From Bradyrhizobium sp. (GTDB taxonomy: Bacteria; Pseudomonadota; Alphaproteobacteria; Rhizobiales; Xanthobacteraceae), in the NCBI GenBank assembly GCA_028290165.1, contig JAQGKJ010000554.1:1-8189 (forward strand): a DNA stretch of 8,189 nucleotides. The letters run 5' to 3'. How positions within the stretch are numbered: the first letter of the stretch is position 1; each line of letters starts with the position of its first letter. This document shows, piece by piece, positions 1-5,942 of this stretch. Made by a program: the position numbers and the translations under genes. The notes under the pieces were generated by a model, which was not told the DNA's origin, did not search any database, and worked only from the letters and a program-made list of their open reading frames with translations.

Positions 1-845
1 TTGATGATGATCAGCACCCAAAGCAGGCAAAACGGAATGAGCGTCGCGACCACCCAGCCCCAGCTGCTCTGCGCCAGTCGGCCGTCCGCGCTCAGCAGGC
101 CACGATCGAAATTTGCCGCACCGACCCCGGCCCCGATGAAGAAGTACGCGGCATAGAGCAGCACGCGACTGGCCTGCACGTCGAACGGTCCGAACTCGAA
201 CCAGTGGCTCGGTCCGAAATAGAGCCGCGCCGGAATATAGACGACGGCAGTGACGCCCAGGAAAAACAGGAAGAATTCGGCCGGCCGGTCGAAGCCGCGC
301 AACGACAACCGATTGATCGGATCGACCAGCCTCGGGGAGAGCCGATACAAGAGGCTCGCCGAAATGTCGAAAGCCAGCAGCACCCAGACGAACCAGATCG
401 GGCCGCTGGGCCAGGGGCCGACGGTGATCGTCTTCCACCAGAATGCCGCGAAGCTGAGGTCGGGCTGCTGTCGCAGCGCGATGGCGTAATACGCGATCGG
501 AATGATCGTGAACGCAGCGATCGCAAACGGCAGGCCGAGCCGGAGCAAGCGATCGCGAAGAAAGATCTGCGGCGCTTTATGGGTAAGGCCCGGCCACACG
601 AACAATCCGGACAGGAAAAAGAAACTCGCCATGAAGAAGCTGTCGGTGGCGAGAACGATGGCGTCGAAGCCGAGCCACGACGTGGGATCGGTATGACCGA
701 AATACGTGTAGGGAATGACCGCATGGTGGATGAGAACCACAAGGGTCAGGAAGGTGCGGGCGCGGTCGAGCGCGGCGTTTCGCGCTTTGGCTTTTGGCAC
801 CGCCCTCGTCTGGGTGGCCGCATCTGAGCTGGAAATTGTCGTCAT
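1..845 (-). CDS. Acyltransferase-3 family membrane protein (MdoC/OpgC-like), 3' part missing
   Basis: Only the first 281 codons are present; the gene runs off the left edge. Reading the minus strand from ATG 845 gives a polytopic membrane protein starting MTTISSSDAATQ. A basic, soluble N-terminus (about 1-25) leads into LDRARTFLTLVVLIHHAVIPY, in two overlapping parts: D27-R28-x-R30 and then H40-H41. R30 and H41 are spaced R-x10-H, the signature of acyltransferase family 3 inner-membrane enzymes, which transfer acyl groups to sugars or glucans. Further hydrophobic segments follow, including FFMASFFFLSGLFVWPG and a segment with GPIWFVWVLLAFD. By family knowledge, such proteins succinylate or acetylate periplasmic glucans, O-antigens or Nod-type oligosaccharides; the substrate cannot be told here. 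The ribosome site is poor (GGGGG about 6 nt before the ATG), so the start is moderately certain. No partner gene of a glucan operon is visible. Confidence 0.85.
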   Translation of the reverse strand, partial: MTTISSSDAATQTRAVPKAKARNAALDRARTFLTLVVLIHHAVIPYTYFGHTDPTSWLGFDAIVLATDSFFMASFFFLSGLFVWPGLTHKAPQIFLRDRLLRLGLPFAIAAFTIIPIAYYAIALRQQPDLSFAAFWWKTITVGPWPSGPIWFVWVLLAFDISASLLYRLSPRLVDPINRLSLRGFDRPAEFFLFFLGVTAVVYIPARLYFGPSHWFEFGPFDVQASRVLLYAAYFFIGAGVGAANFDRGLLSADGRLAQSSWGWVVATLIPFCLLWVLIII

Positions 846-980
846 GCAAGCCCCCGGCAAGGTAGCTGTTCCAGATGTTGACGCCGGGAACCCGATTCAG
901 CAAGGCCCAAAAGTCGGCCAATAGTTGATGCCGGTCAACGGAAGGCGATGAAAAACGCCGCCCGTCTGTTGCCCGTTACC

Positions 981-1005
981 GGAACCAGTCCCATCGCCCG
1001 AAGTT
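981..1005 (+). promoter_or_regulatory. Candidate EcfG-type (general stress response) promoter for the DUF1328 gene
   Basis: GGAAC at 981-985 is followed after exactly 16 nt by AGTT at 1002-1005. The alphaproteobacterial EcfG consensus is GGAAC-N16/17-CGTT, so only the first base of the -10 element differs. It lies 59 bp before the ATG at 1065 and on the same strand. Small membrane proteins of this type are typical stress-regulon members, which makes the assignment plausible but unproven. Confidence 0.45.
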
Positions 1006-1021
1006 AGACCAACGATTTCGA

Positions 1022-1046
1022 TCGCGCCGCCGACCTAGCGGCGCGA
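1022..1046 (+). promoter_or_regulatory. Perfect 9-bp hairpin in the leader of the DUF1328 gene
   Basis: TCGCGCCGC (1022-1030) and GCGGCGCGA (1038-1046) are exact reverse complements around a 7-nt loop (CGACCTA). The hairpin ends 6 nt before the AAGGAG ribosome site at 1053-1058. No T-run follows, so it is not a standard intrinsic terminator. It would lie in the 5' leader if the upstream promoter candidate is used, where it could affect mRNA stability or ribosome access. Confidence 0.5.
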
Positions 1047-1064
1047 GTGCTGAAGGAGCGGGCG

Positions 1065-1238
1065 ATGACCATTCTGAAATGGGCGCTGATCTTCTTTCTG
1101 GTATCGATCGTCGCCGGCCTTCTCGGCTTCACCGGCATATCGGCCGCGACCGCAGATGTCGCCCGCTTCCTGTTCTATGTCTTCGTCGTGATCTTCCTGG
1201 TGCTGCTGATCCTGGGGCTCACGATCTTCAGGGTGTGA
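1065..1238 (+). CDS. DUF1328 small membrane protein (YtjA-like)
   Basis: A 57-residue protein starting [14 protein letters not shown] and ending LTIFRV. It is almost entirely two hydrophobic helices (about residues 4-24 and 32-55) joined by a short turn (TADVARF). The pattern [21 protein letters not shown] is typical of DUF1328/YtjA proteins, which are usually 50-65 residues long. Their biochemical role is unknown and they are predicted to sit in the inner membrane. The ATG at 1065 is chosen because AAGGAG (1053-1058) sits 6 nt before it; the in-frame GTG at 1047 would place this ribosome site inside the coding region. The gene stands alone: the upstream neighbour is divergent and the downstream one convergent. 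A stress-type promoter candidate and a leader hairpin precede it. Confidence 0.88.
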   Translation: MTILKWALIFFLVSIVAGLLGFTGISAATADVARFLFYVFVVIFLVLLILGLTIFRV

Positions 1239-1259
1239 GGCCGAGATCATAATTGACTT

Positions 1260-1347
1260 CGTCATGCCCGGGCTTGTCCCGGGCATTCACGCCTTGCCGG
1301 CGTTCAGAAGGAAGACGTGGATGGCCGGGACGAGCCCGGCCATGACG
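1260..1347. repeat. Palindromic intergenic repeat made of two hairpins (rhizobial type)
   Basis: The arms 1260-1295 and 1312-1347 are reverse complements at 31 of 36 positions. Each arm is itself a perfect hairpin with an 8-bp stem and 5-nt loop: TGCCCGGG/CCCGGGCA at 1265-1285, and TGGCCGGG/CCCGGCCA at 1322-1342. The G/C swaps between the arms are compensatory, so each stem stays intact. The layout resembles the short dispersed palindromes common in Bradyrhizobium and relatives (from memory). It lies between the converging ends of the DUF1328 and DUF427 genes and may also act as a two-way terminator; TTTT at 1353-1356 follows it on the plus strand. Confidence 0.8.
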
Positions 1348-1364
1348 GCTGGTTTTCGGTCTAA

Positions 1365-1724
1365 TCAGGCCACTTCCTCGATCTTAACCTTGTCCGGATA
1401 GAACGCCAGGTAGGCCTCGATTTCCGCCATCGCCGGGAACGGGGTCTCATAGGTCCAGATCGAATTTTCGAGCGTCTTGCCGTTGGCTTTGATGCTGAAA
1501 TAATTCGCATCGCCCTTGTAGGGGCAGTGCGTCACCCGCTCGGTTCGCGACAACAGCGCCATATTGGCGTCGTTGCGCGGCACATATTGCACAGCGGGAT
1601 AGCTCGCTTCCTTCAGCGTCAGAGCGTGGGTGGTGTCGGCGATGACGACGCCGTCGGCGGAGACGCGGACGCGCTTCGGGTTCGGGGTAATGGTGATGGG
1701 GTGGTCGGGACCGGGCAGTTTCAT
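1365..1724 (-). CDS. DUF427 domain protein
   Basis: A 119-residue protein matching the DUF427 family (PF04248) over its full length. The central signature is THCPYKGDANYFSI (residues 65-78, with H66, C67, K70, G71 and N74). It is followed by SIWTYETPFP (88-97) and a C-terminal AYLAFYPDKVKIEE. These three blocks, in this order and at this length, are what single-domain DUF427 proteins show. The fold is a small beta-rich domain; no reaction has been firmly assigned. No signal peptide or membrane segment is visible, so it is probably cytoplasmic. The ATG at 1724 is preceded by AGAGG 9 nt upstream. The octamer GGCTGACC occurs twice, 6 nt apart, in the leader. The gene is divergent from bolA across 191 bp. 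Confidence 0.88.
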   Translation of the reverse strand: MKLPGPDHPITITPNPKRVRVSADGVVIADTTHALTLKEASYPAVQYVPRNDANMALLSRTERVTHCPYKGDANYFSIKANGKTLENSIWTYETPFPAMAEIEAYLAFYPDKVKIEEVA

Positions 1725-1805
1725 GGGGTCAGCCTCTTTTGGTCAGCCTGTTGTGATCGCGCGGGTGCAATCCAGCGGCTTTGCAAGGGTCGGATCGGGA
1801 ATATA

Positions 1806-1855
1806 GTGCGACAGAGCGTGACGTAGAAGGGTTGCCACGCTAAGTTCTGTCGCAC
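1806..1855. promoter_or_regulatory. Perfect 10-bp inverted repeat between DUF427 and bolA
   Basis: GTGCGACAGA (1806-1815) and TCTGTCGCAC (1846-1855) are exact reverse complements. Inside them GCGTG (1816-1820) can pair with CACGC (1836-1840), giving a 15-bp stem with a 5-nt one-sided bulge (TAAGT) and a 15-nt loop. It lies in the divergent intergenic region, 60 bp before bolA and 82 bp before DUF427. It could be an operator, a leader structure or a diverged dispersed palindrome; the sequence alone does not decide. No T-run marks it as a terminator. Confidence 0.5.
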
Positions 1856-1915
1856 CCTCGGGGCGCGCCCGTCACCGGGCCGCTGTTCGAACCGCCAAAA
1901 TGGAGAAATAGTGGA

Positions 1916-2164
1916 ATGCCGATGGACGCCCGCGATATCGAATCGATGATCAAGGCAGCTATACCCGACGCCGAGGTGACGATCCGCGATCTGGCCGGCG
2001 ACGGCGACCACTATGCTGCGACCGTGATCTCGGAGTCGTTCCGCGGCAAGTCCCGCGTCCAGCAGCACCAGATCGTCTACCAATCGCTGCAAGGCCAGAT
2101 GGGCGGCGTGCTCCACGCGCTGGCGCTGCAGACCGGGGTACCTGGCGGACCCGCGGGTACCTAA
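1916..2164 (+). CDS. bolA: BolA family protein
   Basis: An 82-residue protein with the BolA order of motifs: DIESMIKAAIPDAEVTIRDLA split over residues 7-27, then GDGDHY (28-33), a helix-turn stretch RVQQHQIVYQSL (47-58) and the conserved end LHALALQT (66-73) with invariant H67. By family knowledge, BolA proteins bind a [2Fe-2S] cluster jointly with a CGFS monothiol glutaredoxin, using a loop His/Cys (here probably H32) and the C-terminal His, and act in iron sensing or cluster delivery. The partner gene grxD is in this window, but 3.8 kb away rather than adjacent. The start at 1916 (MPMDARD) has GGAG 10 nt upstream; ATG 1922 is an alternative. The last residues, GVPGGPAGT, and the stop codon are encoded by a tandem repeat, so the tail is atypical. 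Confidence 0.92.
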   Translation: MPMDARDIESMIKAAIPDAEVTIRDLAGDGDHYAATVISESFRGKSRVQQHQIVYQSLQGQMGGVLHALALQTGVPGGPAGT

Positions 2165-2217
2165 CGGACCCGGGGTACCTGACGGACCCGGGTACCTGAC
2201 GGACCCGGGGTGCCGGA
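2134..2217. repeat. Degenerate 17-19 bp tandem repeat covering the bolA stop codon
   Basis: Four full units and one partial unit of consensus CGGGGTACCTGACGGACC: 2134-2151 (18 bp), 2152-2170 (19), 2171-2188 (18), 2189-2205 (17), and a truncated 2206-2217. Every full unit holds the palindrome GGTACC. The first and part of the second unit encode the C-terminal tail of BolA, and the TAA at 2162-2164 arises from a TGA-to-TAA type variation within unit two. Unit lengths are not multiples of three, so the array does not behave as a coding repeat. It ends 33 bp before the ltrA start. Confidence 0.85.
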
Positions 2218-2250
2218 GGGGGGTTAGTTCAGGGCGGGACAGGGGAGGCC

Positions 2251-3468
2251 ATGGCGGGGGACGAGGAACGCGGCGCGCTGTTTCGCTCCATTGTGCCGAA
2301 CCAGCATAGCCGCGTCACCTACGCCGAACTGTTCTTCGACCTGGTGTTCGTTTTCGCGGTCACGCAGATTTCGCACACGCTGCTCGGCCATTTCACCCCG
2401 CTCGGCGCGTTGCAGACGACGCTGTTGTTCCTGGCAGTATGGTGGGTGTGGGTCTACACCTCGTGGGTCACCAACTGGCTCAATCCTGAACTGACGCCGG
2501 TCCGCGTGCTTCTGTTCCTGATGATGCTGGGCGGGCTCGTGCTCTCCACCTCGATCCCGAAAGCCTTCGAATCCAGGGGACTATGGTTCGCTGTGGCCTA
2601 CGCCACAATGCAGGTCGGCCGGACCGTCTTTCTGTTGGCATCGATACCGCCAACCCGGCCCTCGATCCGCATGAATGCGGTCCGCATCCTGGTGTGGCTA
2701 TCGATGTCGGCGATCTTCTGGATCGCGGGCGGTTTGACGGAAGGAACTTGGCGGCTGGTGCTCTGGGCAGTGGCGCTGGCGATTGAATATATCTCGGCGG
2801 CGGTGCGGTTCTGGATTCCGGGATACGGCGCATCCTCGATCGAGGACTGGACCGTCGAGGGCGGCCATATGGCCGAGCGCTGCGCGGGATTCATTATCAT
2901 CGCGCTCGGCGAATCCGTCGTCGTCACAGGCGCGACATTCGCGGATCTGACCTGGACGACAGAAACCGTTGGCGCATTCGCGTCGGCCTTCATCGGCGCA
3001 CTCGCGATGTGGTGGATCTATTTCCACAAGGGCGCAGAAGCCGGCTCCGAGCTGATCTCAAGGTCCAGCGAGCCGGGGCGGCTGGCGAGGCTCGCCTACA
3101 CCTACCTGCATATGCCGATCGTGGCCGGCATCATCCTCTCGGCGGTCGCCGATGAACTGGTGCTGACGCATCCGGCTGATCATTCCGACCTAAAGACGGT
3201 CTTGAGCGCGATCGGCGGGCCGCTGCTATTCCTGATCGGGACGATCCTGTTCAAGCACACGATCAGGGGCTGGCTTCAGCTCTCCCACGGCGTCGGCATC
3301 ATCATGCTGGCGATGCTTGCCTGGTTCGCAAGCGGTCTATCGCCGTTGATGCTGTCGATCGTGACATCAGCGATCATGATCGTCGTTGCGGTCTGGGAAT
3401 CGATCTCACTGAAATCCGGCGCCGCACCAAGCTCCGAAGAGTCTCAGTCCGACGCCACCAGCGCATGA
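2251..3468 (+). CDS. ltrA: Low temperature requirement protein A (LtrA) family membrane protein
   Basis: A 405-residue polytopic membrane protein, a normal length for the LtrA family (PF06772). The hallmark near the N-terminus is VTYAELFFDLVFVFAVTQ (residues 22-39). The second family block is HMAERCAGFIIIALGES (206-222). About ten to eleven hydrophobic helices follow one another from residue 30 to 384; the tail (387-405) is hydrophilic and Ser-rich. The family is named from a Listeria mutant unable to grow in the cold. No transported substrate or reaction is established, so the role here is unknown. The ATG at 2251 follows AGGGGAGG at 2241-2248, a rather close spacing, and the tandem repeat behind bolA. 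The gene converges on egtD, and the two coding ends overlap by 25 bp. Co-transcription with bolA is possible (86 bp gap), but the repeat array intervenes. Confidence 0.9.
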   Translation: MAGDEERGALFRSIVPNQHSRVTYAELFFDLVFVFAVTQISHTLLGHFTPLGALQTTLLFLAVWWVWVYTSWVTNWLNPELTPVRVLLFLMMLGGLVLSTSIPKAFESRGLWFAVAYATMQVGRTVFLLASIPPTRPSIRMNAVRILVWLSMSAIFWIAGGLTEGTWRLVLWAVALAIEYISAAVRFWIPGYGASSIEDWTVEGGHMAERCAGFIIIALGESVVVTGATFADLTWTTETVGAFASAFIGALAMWWIYFHKGAEAGSELISRSSEPGRLARLAYTYLHMPIVAGIILSAVADELVLTHPADHSDLKTVLSAIGGPLLFLIGTILFKHTIRGWLQLSHGVGIIMLAMLAWFASGLSPLMLSIVTSAIMIVVAVWESISLKSGAAPSSEESQSDATSA

Positions 3469-4415
3469 ACCGAAAACAAGCCGGCCTTGTCGGTCCACGT
3501 CTCCCGCACGGTCCAGCCCGAGCCGCGAGCCAGCGCGCTGAAGCGCTCGAGGCTGTATTTGTAGCTGCTCTCGGTATGGATGCTCTCGCCGGCGCGGAAC
3601 GAGAAACTGCGTCCTAACACGCGCACGGTCTGCGTCTTGCGGCTGATCAGGTGCATTTCGATCCGATGCCGCTCGCGATTGTAGATCGCACGATGGGTGA
3701 ACGCAGAAACATCGAAATTACCGCCCAATTCGCGGTTGATGCGATGGAGCACGTTGAGGTTAAAGCGCGCGGTGACCCCGGCTGAATCGTTGTAGGCGTA
3801 ATAGAGCACGCGCTCGTCTTTTTCGAGGTCGACGCCGATCACCATCTGCGCATCCTCGCCCAAAATATCGCGGGCGCTGCGCAGGAAGCGGCATGCTTCA
3901 TGCGGCTCGAAATTCCCAAGCGTCGATCCCGGGAAAAACCCGACCTTCGGCATCGCCTTCACGGCATCGGGCAGCGCGAACGGCGCGGTAAAGTCCGCCG
4001 TGACCGGATGGACGTCGAGAGCAGGGAAATCCTTGCGCAAGGCCTCGGCCTGCGCTTTGAGGAAGTCGCCGGAAATGTCGACGGGAACGTAGGCGCCGAA
4101 GGCGCATTCCTTCAACAACAGGCGCACCTTGGTGGTCGCGCCGGCGCCGAATTCGACCAGCGCCGCGCCTTTCGGAATGATCGCCGATATCGCGCTGCCG
4201 CGGTCGCGCAGAATAGAAAGCTCGGTGCGCGTCGGGTAATATTCCGGCAACAGCGTGATCTGTTCGAACAGCTCCGAACCCGTGGCGTCATAGAAATATT
4301 TCGGCGACAGCCGTTTCGGGTGCTGCGACAAACCGTCGATCACGTCGCTGGCAAACGCCAGGGTTCGTTCATCGAAACGATGCGCTTTGGCCAAAGCGGT
4401 GGCGTGCACATTCAT
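3444..4415 (-). CDS. egtD: L-histidine N-alpha-methyltransferase (ergothioneine biosynthesis)
   Basis: A 323-residue SAM-dependent methyltransferase that trimethylates the alpha-amino group of histidine to hercynine, the first step of ergothioneine synthesis. Length and motifs match EgtD throughout: LSPKYFYDATGSELFEQI (36-53), LPEYYPTRTE (56-65), the SAM loop VEFGAGATTK (87-96), FFPGSTLGNFEPHE (160-173, with N168), YNDSAGVTARFNLN (208-221) and HTESSYKYS (280-288). From memory of the mycobacterial enzyme, N168 and Y208 match residues of the histidine pocket, and E282/S284 correspond to its Glu282 and Ser284. All appear intact, so it should be active. It is cytoplasmic. The ATG at 4415 has GGAGA 5 nt upstream. 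It lies 48 bp behind egtB on the same strand, so the two are very probably one operon with egtB first. Confidence 0.96.
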   Translation of the reverse strand: MNVHATALAKAHRFDERTLAFASDVIDGLSQHPKRLSPKYFYDATGSELFEQITLLPEYYPTRTELSILRDRGSAISAIIPKGAALVEFGAGATTKVRLLLKECAFGAYVPVDISGDFLKAQAEALRKDFPALDVHPVTADFTAPFALPDAVKAMPKVGFFPGSTLGNFEPHEACRFLRSARDILGEDAQMVIGVDLEKDERVLYYAYNDSAGVTARFNLNVLHRINRELGGNFDVSAFTHRAIYNRERHRIEMHLISRKTQTVRVLGRSFSFRAGESIHTESSYKYSLERFSALARGSGWTVRETWTDKAGLFSVHALVASD

Positions 4416-4463
4416 GATACTCTCCAGAACGCGCTTTCCGGCGCGGTTGAATTCGAACCGAAG

Positions 4464-5720
4464 TCAGGTGGCGTAATCGGCGAGGCGCAGTCCCGTGAAT
4501 TGCCAGCGATGATGGGGATAAAAGAAGTTGCGATAGGTAATACGGCTATGTCCGCCAGGAGTTGCAAGCGACGAGCCGCGCAGCACCAATTGATTGACCA
4601 TGAATTTGCCGTTGTACTCGCCAAGCGCGCCCTCGATCGCCCGGTAACCGGGGTAGGGGGCATAGGCGCTGCGGGTCCATTGCCAGACAATCCCGAAGGC
4701 GTCATTGAGGTGACCGGCGCGGGCGGCGACTTCCCACTCCATTTCGGTCGGCAGATGCTTGCCGCTCCAGCGCGCAAACGCGTCCGCCTCGTAATAGCTG
4801 ACATGGCAGACCGGCGCGGCGGGATCGACCGGTTTCAGTCCTGCCAAAGTCATGACCCGCCACTCGCCGTCGATCTCGCGCCAATGACCGGGCGCCTGCC
4901 ATTGTTCATTGCTGACGGTTGCAAAACCGTCCATCAGCCACAGCGTCGGCGTGGAGTAGCCGCCGTCCTTCATGAACGCGAGCCACTCGGCGTTGGTGAC
5001 GAGCGTGCGTGCCAACCTGACCGGCCCGACCAGCGCGCGGTGAGCGGGTTTTTCGTTGTCGAAATGAAAGCTGTCGTCGGCGTGCCCGACGCTGTGGATG
5101 CCCTCATTGAGGGTTGTCCATTCGTCGCCGGTTCGCGTGGAGGCGGGAAATGTCCACGAGGGGTCATAAGCCGGCGGGATCGGGTTTTGCGCAAACGCAT
5201 GCAGGGTGTCGGTCAGCATCAATTCCTGATGCTGCTGCTCGTGATTGAGACCGACTTCGACAAGCGGCGCGATCGCAGCGAGCGTGTCCTCGCCTGCCTC
5301 GTGAAAGAATTTCACCACGGCTGCGTCGACATGCCGCCGGTAGGCGGTGACTTCGTCGGCACTGGGACGGGTCAGATGGCCGCGTTGGTGGCGGGCGTGG
5401 CGCGGTCCGGCGCTGACGTAATAGGAATTGAACAAATACGCGTAATCCGGGTGAAAGGGTTTGTAGCCCTCGCAGTGTTTGCCGAGCAAAAACTGCTCGA
5501 AGAACCAGGTGGTATGGGCGCGGTGCCATTTCGCCGGGCTCGCGTCCGGCATCGACTGGATCAACTGATCCTCTGGGCTCAGGGGCGCGGCGCGGCGCTC
5601 GGTCTCGTTTCGGACCGCGAGATAGGCTTCCACCAGATCCTGCGCGAGGCTGCCGGAATCCGAAAATAATGACGGGCAAGGGGCGGCGAGCGTGGCCGCA
5701 GCGGATGCTGGTTTCGTCAC
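4464..5720 (-). CDS. egtB: Ergothioneine biosynthesis sulfoxide synthase EgtB
   Basis: A 418-residue non-haem iron enzyme that uses O2 to join a thiol to hercynine. The N-terminal DinB-like domain carries WHRAHTTWFFEQFLLG (65-80, His ligand probably H69) and NHEQQHQELML (159-169) with H160 and H164 as the HxxxH iron ligands. The C-terminal FGE-sulfatase domain (about 200-414) shows W-S-G-K-H-L-P-T-E-M-E-W-E (318-330), GEYNGKFMVNQLVLRGSS (367-384) and YRNFFYPHHRWQFTGLRLA (396-414). All core blocks are present. The GTG at 5720 is chosen: GGAG sits 6 nt upstream, a stress promoter candidate lies just before it, and family similarity starts after it. The reading frame stays open to ATG 5828, but that start has no ribosome site and would lie upstream of the promoter. 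No egtA, egtC or egtE is visible in the window. Confidence 0.95.
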   Translation of the reverse strand: MTKPASAAATLAAPCPSLFSDSGSLAQDLVEAYLAVRNETERRAAPLSPEDQLIQSMPDASPAKWHRAHTTWFFEQFLLGKHCEGYKPFHPDYAYLFNSYYVSAGPRHARHQRGHLTRPSADEVTAYRRHVDAAVVKFFHEAGEDTLAAIAPLVEVGLNHEQQHQELMLTDTLHAFAQNPIPPAYDPSWTFPASTRTGDEWTTLNEGIHSVGHADDSFHFDNEKPAHRALVGPVRLARTLVTNAEWLAFMKDGGYSTPTLWLMDGFATVSNEQWQAPGHWREIDGEWRVMTLAGLKPVDPAAPVCHVSYYEADAFARWSGKHLPTEMEWEVAARAGHLNDAFGIVWQWTRSAYAPYPGYRAIEGALGEYNGKFMVNQLVLRGSSLATPGGHSRITYRNFFYPHHRWQFTGLRLADYAT

Positions 5721-5742
5721 GGTGATCTCCGGTCGGCGAGAG

Positions 5743-5767
5743 AACGTTGCAGTGGCGGATGGGTTCC
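5743..5767 (-). promoter_or_regulatory. EcfG-type stress promoter of the egtB-egtD operon
   Basis: On the minus strand GGAAC (5767-5763) is followed after exactly 16 nt by CGTT (5746-5743). This is a perfect match to the GGAAC-N16/17-CGTT consensus of EcfG, the general stress response sigma factor of alphaproteobacteria. Transcription starting about 6-7 nt beyond CGTT would leave a leader of some 15-17 nt that just holds the GGAG ribosome site (5730-5727) and the GTG at 5720. Position, strand and spacing all agree; the use of the site is inferred. Confidence 0.7.
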
Positions 5768-5808
5768 CCGGGGAATAGCCTGTCCTAGATAGGGGTTCCC
5801 GCTGGGGA
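5761..5808. promoter_or_regulatory. Pair of similar dyads overlapping the egtB -35 region
   Basis: TTCCCCGGGGAA at 5764-5775 is a perfect 12-bp palindrome covering most of the GGAAC -35 element. A similar imperfect dyad, TTCCC-GCT-GGGGA (5796-5808), lies one step upstream. Both are preceded by GGG, and their centres are about 32 bp apart, close to three helical turns. This would suit an operator pair for a dimeric regulator, but no regulator is known or visible in the window. Confidence 0.35.
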
Positions 5809-5826
5809 TAAAAGCCTCCTCTGGCC

Positions 5827-5842
5827 ATGATATTAGTATCAT
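5827..5842. promoter_or_regulatory. AT-rich perfect dyad in the egtB-grxD divergent region
   Basis: ATGATA (5827-5832) and TATCAT (5837-5842) are exact reverse complements around TTAG. It stands out as an AT-rich island in GC-rich DNA and lies between the divergent egtB and grxD genes, so it could be an operator or part of a promoter. The evidence is only the symmetry and the location. Confidence 0.3.
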
Positions 5843-5914
5843 CAGGCTATCGACGGCCTTGGGATAACTGCGTGGATCGAGCCCCCGCGGATGGCTGCTC
5901 CCTCCCATTTTACT

Positions 5915-5942
5915 TTGGTTGTCCAACGGTTTGGGGTACATA
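5915..5942 (+). promoter_or_regulatory. Weak sigma70-like promoter candidate for grxD
   Basis: TTGGTT (5915-5920) and TACATA (5937-5942) are spaced by 16 nt and lie 66 bp before the grxD start, in the most AT-rich part of the leader. Both boxes depart from consensus, so this is tentative. Confidence 0.25.

Noticed and set aside
204..827. 207-codon plus-strand frame over the acyltransferase
   Set aside because: Highly charged shadow in the same register. The minus strand gives a clear acyltransferase-3 membrane protein.
1725..1750. Direct repeat GGCTGACC twice, 6 nt apart, before DUF427
   Set aside because: It is only 8 bp and two copies. Noted in the gene entry but not enough for a separate regulatory call.
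1721..2116. 131-codon minus-strand frame over bolA
   Set aside because: It is in the shadow register of bolA and overlaps the divergent regulatory region; no domain was recognised.
2741..2760. Other GGAAC occurrences as stress promoters (for example in ltrA, egtD and grxD)
   Set aside because: None has a CGTT-like box 16-17 nt downstream, and most lie inside coding sequence.
3900..5669. 589-codon open frame antisense to egtD and egtB
   Set aside because: It lies in the register where its first codon base faces the third base of egt codons. Both egt genes share that register, so it runs across both. In GC-rich DNA stops are rare there. The product is Arg/Gly/Val-rich with no recognisable domain, while the opposite strand encodes complete EgtD and EgtB.
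5721..5828. N-terminal extension of egtB by 36 residues
   Set aside because: There is no ribosome site before ATG 5828, no EgtB similarity in the extension, and a promoter candidate and palindromes lie within it.
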